Source of the DNA: Elysia marginata | Taxonomy: Eukaryota > Mollusca > Gastropoda > Plakobranchidae | Length of the DNA: 20,830 nt | Assembly (NCBI GenBank): GCA_019649035.1 | Contig: BMAT01007401.1 | Coordinates: forward strand, 19,203 to 40,032 | Direction: 5' to 3' | In this document: positions 8,327 through 17,800 of the stretch, piece by piece | How positions within the stretch are numbered: position 1 is the first letter of the stretch | Layout: every line of letters starts with the position of its first letter | Notes under the pieces: model-generated | Seen by the model: the letters and a program-made list of their open reading frames with translations, nothing else | Told to the model about the DNA's origin: nothing | Databases searched by the model: none | Position numbers and translations under genes: made by a program

Positions 8327-8918
8327 ACGGTGTAGTTTTTACAAAGCTTTTGTAGGGTTCAAGGTAGGAGCTCTCTGCGTATCGGGTAATGGAAAAAAAA
8401 TGTTGTATTTACAGCAAAAAAAAAAAGCTGTGTTTACACATTACCGCTTTTGCAGTCTAATGGCTTCGAGAACTGGGTTTATTTGTTTATTCAATTACCT
8501 GCATGGGTTACGGACTGTGCCATGCAAGAACTGAAAGTTTTCGTAATTCTTCAAAATACGCACCCATTGACATAAATTTGAACTGCGAGGTTTTCGTACA
8601 TAATTCCGGATCTATCACTTGAACCTTAAAATTTCAGTTCTGAAAGATGCTGGCTTAGTTTTTATAAGATAATTGTAAAGATCAACTATGTCGTTTTTAT
8701 TAGTATTAAAATCATCACTAGTATTATGCTATCATCCCGACCGGTGTTTTTTTCTTCGCCATCATCATTCCTATCAGCAATAGGGCCTACTTAATTCATT
8801 TTTACAACCACTTGTAAAAACGTTTTTTCTCATCATGACAACTTCATTATCATCATCTAATCATGGACATTATCCCACGGCTATTGCATACTAATACTAC
8901 CACTACATACTTACGTTA
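8327..8918. other. Non-coding stretch, nothing recognised
   Basis: AT-rich sequence with A-runs near 8393 and 8417. From about 8700 on, scattered ATC and CAT words look like the decayed edge of the following trinucleotide array. Confidence 0.5.
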
Positions 8919-9112
8919 CCATCATTGTCATCACTGCCACCACCACCACCACCATCATCATCATTATCATCATCAACATCATTCATCATCCCCATCTTCA
9001 TCACCATTATCATCATTATCATTATCATTATCATAATTATCATAATGATCAATATTATCAACACCACCATGATTATCATCATCGTCGTCCCCATAATCAT
9101 CGTCATCACCAT

Positions 9113-9180
<68 letters not shown>

Positions 9181-9196
9181 CCATTCGTCACCATAA
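8919..9196 (+). repeat. Compound (ATC/CAT)n trinucleotide array
   Basis: A CAC/CCA block (8935-8954) leads into interrupted ATC and ATT units, ending in a perfect (TCA)n run from about 9115 to 9181. Three overlapping open frames (poly-Met, poly-Ile and poly-Asp) are simple translations of the repeat and not genes. Confidence 0.97.
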
Positions 9197-10143
9197 CAAC
9201 CGTTGACTGTATGTCAATTTGGCACATTAAATTTTACCTCCTTACATAGTCATATTACCATTATAAATGACGTCGTCAGAGTTATAATTTATCAAAGCAA
9301 ACATCGCATATCGGGAAAATTTAAAAAAGATCCAAGTCAGTGAATTTTTGCATTCTTTATTTAATATATTGCTTTACTTTAGATATTAAGTCAGTAAAGA
9401 GACATGATATAAATCCTCAATCACTTTCTGAAATCATTTTGTAAGAGACAATTATTTTCTTTTCTAAATCTCATCTTGTTTTTAGTAGCAATAAGATTTA
9501 GGAATCAATTATGGAGTGGTACAAGTCCAAGACTGACCGGAAAGTAGGTCAACATAAAGTGCAAATAGCGGCGATCTGGCAGTGCGTTTGAATGAAGCAA
9601 ACTATAATTGGCTATGCGCTTCGCGGGAGCTTAGCCCAGGCCCCACAGGCTTTTTAGTAAAAAATTAGGTTAAGTAAATTCAACTCCTAAGAGTAGTTAT
9701 TATTCTGTGGATGTTTAAGTTTTCTTTTCATCTCTTGCTCTCCGTCTGTCATCTCTCTATGTATGCCTACCACCCTTTGGTCGGTACATGTACCAGATTT
9801 TGACCAATTTTTTATGGGAGTTTTTTTGTTGTTGTTTTTCTTTTTTGGCAAGTTGATTTTTTACATTCTAGTTAATCCTGGTAACACCAGAGTTTAGGAA
9901 TATCATTAGTGAGGTTGATGAAGATTTATGGATGACAAAATAACCAATAAGGTCGAAAAAACATAGTACAGACACGGGGAAAAGGTTGGTAAGGATTCTT
10001 GAGAAAGACACCGTGCGGGGTCTGTTCAACTAATACTAATAGATTGCAATCCAAAAACAAAAATTTGAAATTCTCTTGTATTACTTTCCATTCAATTTCC
10101 CGCTGGCCGCTTTTGCTTTGTTGCTCTAATGTTTAGCTTTTTA
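9197..10143. other. Non-coding stretch, nothing recognised
   Basis: Mostly AT-rich. A slightly GC-richer patch at 9560-9650 (GCGCTTCGCGGGAGC) has no recognisable identity. No frame, SINE promoter or array was found. Confidence 0.5.
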
Positions 10144-10159
10144 GTGTGTGTGTGTGTGT
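10144..10159 (+). repeat. Short (GT)8 microsatellite
   Basis: Eight GT units form a perfect short run in T-rich surroundings. Confidence 0.9.
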
Positions 10160-10810
10160 TTTATTGAAACCATGCACGGCATAGTCCAATGGGTAGTTTA
10201 GTTTCTTTTCTATCCAGCATAATTATCCTTTTCGATCTTTCTGAAATTAAAAGTAGATTTTGTATGTCCATTGCAAAATATTAGAAAGCATTCTGCCTAT
10301 AATGTCATGGAAGCCATAATTATTTAAGTGTCTAGATTCCGTGACTACTTTTGATATAACCGTTGACTACGGCATGAATTAAAAACAAGAGATTTTCAGA
10401 TAATGTGGAATAGGTGTTTTGTGGCATTAATTTCATTTAAGTCAAAGGCGCTTGAGTGTTTTACCAATTTCTCTCTCGCTCTAATTCGTTATGTCAGTGG
10501 GTTTGTTGTTGATGTTGGTTTTTTTTTTTCAAGGATGGAGGATATTTGAGTGTTTGGTAAATTTGTTAAAAAATCTTTGCTGCTAAGGAGTGTGGGGTGC
10601 CAGTATTTTACAACCGAAGCTGAACCTAAACTCGCATCCGGGAGTTCTAGTCTTCCTTACATGGGTTTGGATAAGATTAGGACGTCAATTCTTATTTCAG
10701 TTGCTTCAATCGATTTATTGCCTGTCTGAAAGGCATCATACTTAGCCTGTGATAGAAAACTAAGAAAGCTTTAAGCTCTAAGAACTTCTCCAAACGATGA
10801 CATAGCATGA
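10160..10810. other. Non-coding stretch, nothing recognised
   Basis: No array or repeat copy was identified. A 79-codon minus-strand frame (10931-10692) reaches into the inverted repeat that follows and shows no domain I recognise. Confidence 0.5.
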
Positions 10811-11045
10811 GACCGCGAATATAGTTACTGCGCGCGGTCTGTATCCAGCCCAGCAATGGGAAAAATAGAGCAACTACGATAGATTGTAAAAAAAACCACC
10901 ATCTCATCAGTGATACAGTGGAAAAAACCATCGTCTGGATATTCTAGCAGCTAAGATCATCTGGTGATTTTAGCACTGTATCATTGTTGCTCTATTTTTT
11001 CCGTTTCTAGGCTGAAAACGGATCGGACGCACATTGTTAGCGGCC
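10811..11045. mobile_element. Large imperfect inverted repeat (candidate MITE or foldback element)
   Basis: The left arm (about 10811-10910) and the reverse complement of the right arm (about 10950-11045) align over most of their length. The best-matched part pairs CAGCCCAG (10846-10853) with CTAGGCTG (11007-11014), and TAGAGCAAC (10866-10874) with GTTGCTCTA (10986-10994). Both pairs are symmetric about position 10930. Outer ends match as GACCGC and GCGGCC-type words. A motif TGATACAGTG appears at 10911-10920 and inverted at 10974-10983; a related form lies at 10878-10887. No clear target-site duplication was found and no transposase is present, so a non-autonomous DNA element is likely but unproven. 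Confidence 0.6.
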
Positions 11046-13877
11046 TAAACAAGAGAAAATAATTATAAGCTATATAGTTCTCAAACATGTAATGGATCTA
11101 GACCACGTCAGACCCGACGCCAGACCCGATAAGTCGAGAAGTGCAGACAGTATTCTGTGAGTGCATTTGAATGTTGACATCTATTTGCGAGTTTGCATGA
11201 GCCCTTTGTCAGAAACAAAGCCAAGCATAGTCTACTAAGTTATACATAATACATTTTTTAGTGCTTCAGTCAGTCTCTCTCTCCCTCTCTCTCTCTCTTC
11301 TCATCCACTTATCAGAGAGCCATGGGGCAGTAAGTTCCTTTGGCCTGTACCTGATTTTTAACATCTTTTAGTTCTAAATGAAATCTCGATGCTTTTAAGC
11401 TGGGGGTGTTTTACAATTCGGCCACCATATATTGAACATTGATTTATCATTAGCAAGGTCTGTAAGGAATTTTCGAGAAAACAAAGCCTGACCAACTTAA
11501 TCCTAGTTTATTGCTACCTAAATGTCAATTTACACCAAGTGGCATTCCTGTCTTGTACGGTTTGTCTTATTTTGTGTTATTTAACAAGACTAAACAAAGT
11601 CAAGATAGATCAAATAAGCCAGGTCTCGTTTACCCACGCAAACGCTATTTAACGTTTTTGTTATGTTTGTATTGTGGGTTCTTCAATGTGTCATAACATA
11701 ATTATATACTGGGAAATTTTTACATTAAAATTACGACACTCATAAATAATAAGAATTTACAAAACACGCAAAAGATTGGATTAAAAGTGTATAATTATTC
11801 ATATTTAAATAATGACTTCAATTAAAAAGCTAAAGGAAAAGAAAAGAGTAAAAAGAAACCCCAACTGATTGTAGAACGATAAATTCACCTGTTTTGCTTT
11901 AATGATTCTTTGGTGTAGATGTCTGGACAAAAGGCCATTTTTCATTTGTTTAATTCTACTTTGTATCCGTGCGAATCAAACCATGCGTATGACAGTAAAC
12001 TAAAACCAAGAGCGTGAGAATTTCTTTGAACTGCTGGTACCCTAGAGTAACATGCCATAATAAAATTCGAACCAGAGAGCCGAGAAGAACGAATAAACAC
12101 GCAAAAAAAGAAATTAACCGCAGTTTAAGCTTTTGAAAACTAATCCGTTCCTTCTCTTTATTACTATCGTATCTTGATGATTTGTTCCCTTTACTATATG
12201 AAATCGCCCCTTCATTATTATCTTGTTTATGTTTCATAAAGAATGAAGAAGGAGATAGAAAAAGATAACATTCAAAGGAGGAAATATATAAGCTTTTTTT
12301 TTTTTAGAAAAAAAAAAACAACCTTTAGCTATGTGTCTTTTTCTTGGAAATGAACAGATTCATCACCGGCACCTCAGAGGCTATTGCCAAGTATGCTTAA
12401 GGCGTCTTCTATAACGTTTATTATCACCTTTATTATTGAGATTGATAAAAAGTTATGTGAATATAAACTTAACTCCTTGGGCTAATATATATTTTAAAAG
12501 AGATCCATATTTCTGTACAGTTTATTATGTACGGCTCGTTTCTTACCTAGTTTTTCTGTTGCTGTTTGCAATGAAAACACCGGAAAGTGATTGTATACAC
12601 ACTATAAGAAACAATGTAAAAGAAATAATTAGTAATTACTATGTTTGTAAAGTGTTGAAATTAGGAAAAAAAGAAGAAAAAGATTTAAATTCAAGAGGAC
12701 TGGTAACGAAGGCCAGATCCTGTCCAGGCACACAGTTGTAAGAAATAAAAAAAGAAATTCACTGGGTTTTTTTTTCACCGATTCAGGCGTGAGCAAATAA
12801 TATTAAATTTTGTGCTGATAACATTCGACCCTACTAACCGCGTTTTCAGTCGTCGACGAAAGTCATATGTTTAACGCAGCAGAGAGATCTTGATATTATC
12901 AGAATAAGTTTCATGCCCCTCCCTTTCCATTTCCTTGCCAATCATCATTCGCTTTCGTCTAATCTTATCTCTAAAGTATGCCTGCTTTTACATTAATTTT
13001 GTTCATCTATTCTCAGCCTCACTCCTTATCAAGCTATTTATCGATCTTTAGCCCCATAATGTATCTTTATTTAAGCACTCGGCCTATCAACTTCGAATGT
13101 GTTCATCTATCTATTTGTTATCTGTCTGTGTGCATACTTCTCTTTTTTTGCTTTGCTACATAAGCCTCTTATTCACGTTCTAATCTAACAACCTCTGTCC
13201 TTATAAGACAGTCATCAAAGAATGCAAAAGTTATAAGCAACTTTTCAATGGTGGAAGAATACCTTGAGCAAAACCCCTATTTAACACAAAGGCACTTGAG
13301 CGCTCCTTTATGTCTGATTTTTGTCTTCTTGCTAACCTCACTTGTTCTAGAGTTTCTGATAGAAAGTTCTGATTGTTATTTATGAGAGTCTGGTCGTACT
13401 CAAGTCTCGTGAACAGCCGAGCTCGATGCAATAAATTACTTTCATCGGAGAAATAATTGGAAACGGCATTCGGTTTCACTACCGGATTTCTCAAAACAGG
13501 CGATTTCTGTTTTTTTCGACAAATCAATATTATAGTGAATATTAAAAGATTTTTTTTTATTGCAATGGGTATCACTTCTGCACCATCCTTCATATTCTAC
13601 TCGATGCTCTTATTCCTCTTCCTCTGCGTTTGATATATGATTATACAGAATTGTACACAGTTTTCGCCATTTTCGTTTATGTTTAAAGACATTATTGACT
13701 TTATCGTTTTGATATGGGTCGGGTCCACTGTTCTACATAATTATTTAGGCTAATTGTAAGCCACCTTGTAAGTTATTCTCAATTCTCTCGTCATTACAGC
13801 AGGCCATAATGGGATCGAAACAGTACTAAAAGGGTCCACAATTAGTGCTTCCTCTTACAATTTTTAAAATAAATTAG
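11046..13877. other. Long non-coding stretch with minor low-complexity tracts
   Basis: I saw no gene. Minor items are a 12-bp tandem repeat CAGACCCGAcgc/CAGACCCGAtaa (11109-11132), a TC-rich tract at 11273-11300, a poly-T/poly-A pair at 12293-12317, and decayed CTAT-like words at 12990-13130. ATG frames of 93 codons (12237-11956, minus) and 120 codons (13593-13231, minus) each contain one hydrophobic stretch but no recognisable domain. With roughly 7% of codons expected to be stops, such lengths are consistent with chance. A short antisense fragment of a SINE 3' region lies at 13799-13824. Confidence 0.5.
13799..13824 (-). repeat. Short antisense fragment of a SINE 3' region
   Basis: The 16-bp word ATGGGATCGAAACAGT at 13809-13824 is identical to 15883-15898. 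The bases to its left also resemble the 15870-15882 segment. Both are probably fragments of the same SINE family; this one is too short for certainty. Confidence 0.4.
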
Positions 13878-13909
13878 CATCATCATCATCATTATTATTA
13901 TCATCATCA

Positions 13910-13962
<53 letters not shown>

Positions 13963-14062
13963 GGTATTGTTATTGTTTTTATTATTACTATTATTTTTTC
14001 ATTATTATTATCATTTTTATTGTTACTATTACTATTTTTATTAATATTATTATTATCATTAT
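13878..14062 (+). repeat. (CAT)n/(ATT)n trinucleotide array with decayed tail
   Basis: CATCATCATCATT units at 13878-13912 pass into a near-perfect ATT run to about 13962. After that, ATT, ATC and TTTTT words become irregular up to about 14062. This is a decaying AT-rich microsatellite. Confidence 0.95.
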
Positions 14063-14370
14063 ATTTAAATATTGTTGCTGTTAAAAGTTCTGCAATGTAC
14101 AGTCTTTTTTTAAAACGTTCTACTACATCATGCTTTATTTTGCTTTTTACATCTTGTTGTGTTTGGTGAGTAAATTTTCTTCTATTTCATTTTATCCTTT
14201 CGATTTCTCATTGGCATTCGTTATTCATGTTGTGCGTTGCCCACGTATTTTATAAAAAAAATTTCTACATTTTAGAAATATTTTATATGAATCAATCGAA
14301 AGCAAGTCAATGGAAGCCAGTTCAGAATGCTGGTTAATTTAGAAGAATTATAATTAGACCTATTGCGACG

Positions 14371-14706
14371 ACGTGGCATCGTGGTTTAATGGTAGATACT
14401 CGGCTCTGGGACTGGGGAGTCCTTGGGTTCGAGCCCTAGCTCGGCAGTTAGTCCTTGCGCGTATGCGAAAGGCTCTTTAAACACTTTCACGCCTCATTCG
14501 TGCTACATGACTTAAGGCAGTGAAAGATCTAGTCAGTATGCCAGGCTGATGCGCTTTAACTGCTGCTACTCAATGAGTTCAGAAGGTGATTTGGATGGCA
14601 AAGGCCTGTCGGAGAACGATTGCAAAGCGCTTAGAGCAAGTTTTGTTGATTAGGCGCTATCTAGGCCATCGCAACGAAGGCTTAGGGCGCTATATTAAAT
14701 ACAAAG
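14371..14706 (+). mobile_element. tRNA-derived SINE, third type
   Basis: A tRNA-like head contains an A-box-like TGGTTTAATGG (14382-14392) and a B box GGGTTCGAGCC (14425-14435), with a T-stem that pairs using wobbles. A body of about 250 bp follows. It ends in a tail where TTAGGCGCTATCTAGG (14650-14665) is partly repeated as TTAGGGCGCTATATTA (14682-14697), followed by AATACAAAG. No clear target-site duplication was found, so the limits are approximate. The 3' region is matched by the antisense fragment at 15826-15900. The head and body differ from the other two SINEs in this window. The 60-codon frame at its 3' end is not a gene. Confidence 0.8.
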
Positions 14707-15825
14707 GCTCGTCGGTTGTTGTTTTTTTTTTCAAGAGATGTTTTTTTTATTTCAACACAGCTTTTTAATATCATTACCTGTCCATATTTCTAAATTCTCG
14801 TAGCGCTTTCAGGAATAAGACTTTCTAAAATGGGAATAAACTTGAAAGCCATACCGTTTAACAAGTATCCGTTTACGTTATGAATAACAAGTTAAATTAT
14901 CGTCCAGTGTTTTAAAACAAAAACAGAGGACACCAAACTAAACACACGTTAGTGAAACTCTGAGATATTTTCAGTAAGTCAATGCCTTTCGAAAGAGCTT
15001 TTTTGTTGTTGTTGTTTTGAAGTAATCTGAGCAGGCACTGTCTATGCGTCGACACACTGGAGCTCTTTTTGCGTTAGAGGAAAACTTATTGTTTTACCTT
15101 GATATTGTTTTCTATGAGCTAAACAAAACGCGAATTTCTAAGTTTTTGAGCCATATTGACTTTCTCTAAACAAACAAACAAAAAAAACAAACAAAAAAAA
15201 AACAAAAACTCTCAAGGTAAAGAAAGTTTGAAACCTGTCACGATAAGCATAGTTAGTTTTACTTTTCGCTTTGGGTTTTAAGGAAAAGAAAAGTAAGAGT
15301 ATTTTCTCGCTTTTTGTTGGTAGCATCATGTTTGCGTTTGCGTTGTTCAGACAGGAGAACGTTGTATGTCTGTCTAGTTAGAACTAGCTAAAAGACATCT
15401 TACAACATACACAGTATTATGAAAACTTGTAGAAAACACTAATTTCTTTGAACGAATGCTTGAAAGAATTTGTAGACTTAAAATAATAATGACAGTCTTT
15501 CTTCATAAGCTAGGTGATGGCAGAAAAACAAGTCATCGCCTGTTTCGTTACAACGCCGTCACGTGTGAAGGTGGTGTTGATGATAACACTTTATCGACAG
15601 CAAGCAGACCTTGTACCGGCAGTGGTTTTTTTTCTATGAAATGTTAGGTAGCGTGTATCATACATAATTTAACCATATTATAATATAAACCATACTGTAG
15701 AACATCAGCAACTCTCGTATTTACCGTGGGAGGTTAAAATTGAAGCAGTGATAAAATCCCTACACTTAATGCTTCTACCCCAACTGTTTACTTTAAATAA
15801 ACAATGCCTAGATAACGTTGTATTG
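14707..15825. other. Non-coding stretch with A-rich tract and a hairpin
   Basis: An A-rich (CAAA)n-like tract runs from 15168 to 15208 and a (TTG)n-like tract from 15002 to 15017. A hairpin is annotated separately at 15361-15406. A 63-codon ATG frame at 15456-15647 passes through a GC-richer patch (15540-15620, with CACGTG near 15559) but shows no recognisable domain. Confidence 0.5.
15361..15406. repeat. Bulged hairpin of about 46 nt
   Basis: Three nested complementary blocks are visible: GTTGTA with TACAAC, TGTCT with AGACA, and CTAGTT with AACTAG. Small asymmetric bulges separate them and the apical loop is very tight. The structure is shorter than a usual animal pre-miRNA, so I do not call it one. 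Confidence 0.5.
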
Positions 15826-15900
15826 ATAATACATAGACTTATATAGCGCCAAATCTAAAACATATGAAAGCTCTAGGCGCTGATGGGATCGAAACAGTTT
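15826..15900 (-). mobile_element. Antisense 3' fragment of the third SINE type
   Basis: On the minus strand this reads GCGCCTAGAGC, then about 20 bases, then TTGGCGCTATATAAG. It is collinear with GCGCTTAGAGC and TTAGGCGCTAT near 14629-14660 in the full SINE. The tRNA head is absent, as expected for a 5'-truncated or decayed copy. The word ATGGGATCGAAACAGT at its right side also occurs at 13809-13824. Confidence 0.6.
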
Positions 15901-16029
15901 TAAATTTGTTTTTAATAATAAAGAAAATTAGGATAGACAAACAAGGGCTCCAAAGGATTCACATTTGAAGGCTACACTCCTAATACCTCCAAAGCTTGGA
16001 AAGTTTGAACTGGTTTTTTTTTACAAGTT

Positions 16030-16330
16030 ACAGAGCACACTGAAACATCATTAAGGTAGGAATCAACAAATTAAAGCTTTCTTCATGGTCGTCTGAAATG
16101 TGCACATAGCAGTGCAGAAACCAAAAGGCAGTATTAAAATACTCTGCATGAAAACTTCAGCAGTACGAAAGGTATGTATTGTTTGGAGGTCTCGCTGTGG
16201 AGAGCATGCAACTTCAGGCTCTTGACTTGGCTTTTTGTGTTTTGATATCTCCAGCACCAAATAGCAGAGAAACAGACCTGGTACTGGTAGAGTGTGTCAT
16301 GCGGCCGGTTAACTTCAGACTCCGATACAG
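16030..16330 (-). pseudogene. Decayed reverse-transcriptase relic, Ty3/Gypsy-like
   Basis: A minus-strand frame (16260-16063) encodes LPFGFCTAMCTFQTTMKKAL. This fits the LPFG-x-(A)-x-FQ-x-M signature of Ty3/Gypsy-class reverse transcriptases, and a FRT word lies just upstream as is usual in that family. About seven residues downstream, in another frame, YLND-VSVCS (complement of 16058-16032) stands where the YxDD catalytic box is expected; the first Asp of the box is Asn. Upstream, in a third context, DTL and FSAI (near 16300-16270) resemble the segment before the catalytic core, but weakly. Frame changes and stops show that it is dead. No LTRs, integrase or gag were found nearby. Confidence 0.6.
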
Positions 16331-16420
16331 GGATGTTAAATGAGAGAGGTGCTGTTTGGGAAAGCAGTAGTTGTGCTAGAGCTTTGTTGGTGGTGATAAG
16401 TACGTAGCATTTACTGTGTA

Positions 16421-16516
16421 TCATAGAGATGAAAAAATAATAATAATAGTGATATTAATCGTTATGATGGTAAGAGCGATGGTAATAATGATAATAGAGA
16501 TGACGACGACGACGAC

Positions 16517-16581
<65 letters not shown>

Positions 16582-16630
16582 GCAGGAGGAGGAGGAGGAT
16601 GATAATGATGATGATGGTAGTGGTGGTGGT
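16421..16630 (+). repeat. Compound trinucleotide array (GAC)n(GAT)n(AGG)n(GAT)n(GTG)n
   Basis: Scattered AAT and GAT words (16433-16500) lead into GAC units (16501-16517) and a perfect GAT run to about 16580. Short AGG, GAT and GTG blocks follow to about 16630. The overlapping poly-Met, poly-His and poly-Ser frames on both strands are artefacts of the repeat. Confidence 0.96.
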
Positions 16631-17689
16631 TGCGCATGTGCAGACACTTCCACCAGTGGTGAGGATGAAAGCAGCATCTGTTTAACTAATTTGTGTTTGC
16701 ACAAAACAACGAGAGCTGTTTTCTGTTTTATATAATGCAAGTTGGAAAAGCCTTTAGATAACTTGGCGGAAAAAAGCAAAGAGTCATCCTAAGTTGTTTA
16801 CGAGTAAACAAAAATTCCTCTTAGTTTTGAAGCCGCTAAATGACTTAAACAGATGTAAATGTAACAATCGACAGATTGAAGCCGGTCGGTTATTCCAGCA
16901 CCTTTTCACGTAAGTGATGAAAATTAGAAGATAACTCTACTTTGAAAGGACCCCTTTTACCCAACATATATCTTTACAGGAAACCCCTGTATTAGAAAGG
17001 AAAAAAAATAAAATAAAAAATCAACAAGTGTTTTTTTACATATCACAAAAGAGAATTATTTGGAAAAAAGCATTATTTCACCTATTGAAACCGTTAAAGA
17101 TATGTTATCTGTATAAATACGGGAGTTCTTAGAGTACCCAAATTAAATAATAGAGCAATTGTGTAATTATAGGGGTGAAACTCAGAGCAAAACTCTCGTT
17201 AAACAAAGTACAGGAGTACAATAGTCTTAGCTACCTGTGAGAATGCACCGAGAAGACCGTGCGAGGAAGCTGAACTATGCATAAGTGTATAATTTACTTA
17301 CTTTTCAGATTAGCCAGGTTCACAAAACATGAGTGAGCAAAGAGAGAGTACTTATGGTGAACCGTGCAATGCCAGCATTATGTAATATAGATGTTAATCC
17401 TGATCACTCACTCGGAAACAGATTCGTTTTGTCTGCAATTTAAGTAAGGTAACTATGTTAAGTATTTTTTCACGGATGTAGCACTAGCCCTTGTTTCTTT
17501 TAAATTACGGCAGATTGGCAACTCTCTTTTTCTAGATATTGCTCACTACATGGTATTTTATTGGGCCATTTTGATGGGAGAACTTAAAAACAATATAACG
17601 TAAGTTAACCATGAACTTACATTGCATTTAGACTAAAAGGTATTGTGATTTGTGTTTCATTTGGCTTGTAACAGCATTCGGTATGTCTA
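16631..17689. other. Non-coding stretch, nothing recognised
   Basis: AT-rich with A-runs near 16999-17020. No SINE promoter, array or extended open frame was found. Confidence 0.55.
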
Positions 17690-17745
17690 TCTGTCAGTCT
17701 CTGTTTCTTTCTCTGTCTCTCTCTGTCCATCCCCCTCTCTCTATC

Positions 17746-17776
<31 letters not shown>

Positions 17777-17800
17777 CTCCTCTCTCTCTATCTCCCATCT
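17690..17800 (+). repeat. Pyrimidine-rich (TC)n/(CTAT)n microsatellite
   Basis: Interrupted CTCTGT and TC units pass into a perfect CTAT run at 17741-17776, then back to TC units. The Ser/Leu/Tyr-rich frames over it are repeat artefacts. Confidence 0.95.

Noticed and set aside
8903-9227. Poly-Met, poly-Ile and poly-Asp open frames on both strands
   Set aside because: They are direct translations of the (ATC)n array. The same applies to frames over 4331-4449, 6325-6445, 7798-8251, 16421-16685 and 17650-17871.
9640-9660. AGGCTTTTTAGT shared with RepA units
   Set aside because: Only 12 low-complexity bases match and the flanks do not align, so it is probably chance.
10615-10660. Possible antisense B box and SINE relic
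   Set aside because: The AGGTTCAGCTT-like word has no matching A box at a suitable distance and no similarity to the SINEs in this window.
10692-10931. 79-codon minus-strand frame entering the inverted repeat
   Set aside because: No transposase motif is visible, and the frame ends inside the palindrome, so it is not evidence for an autonomous element.
11956-12237. 93-codon minus-strand frame with a possible membrane segment
   Set aside because: Its length is within chance expectation; a single hydrophobic run is common in translated AT-rich DNA.
13231-13593. 120-codon minus-strand ATG frame with one hydrophobic stretch
   Set aside because: With about 7% stop codons expected in this AT-rich DNA, roughly one frame of this length is expected by chance over both strands. 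No domain or splice context was recognised.
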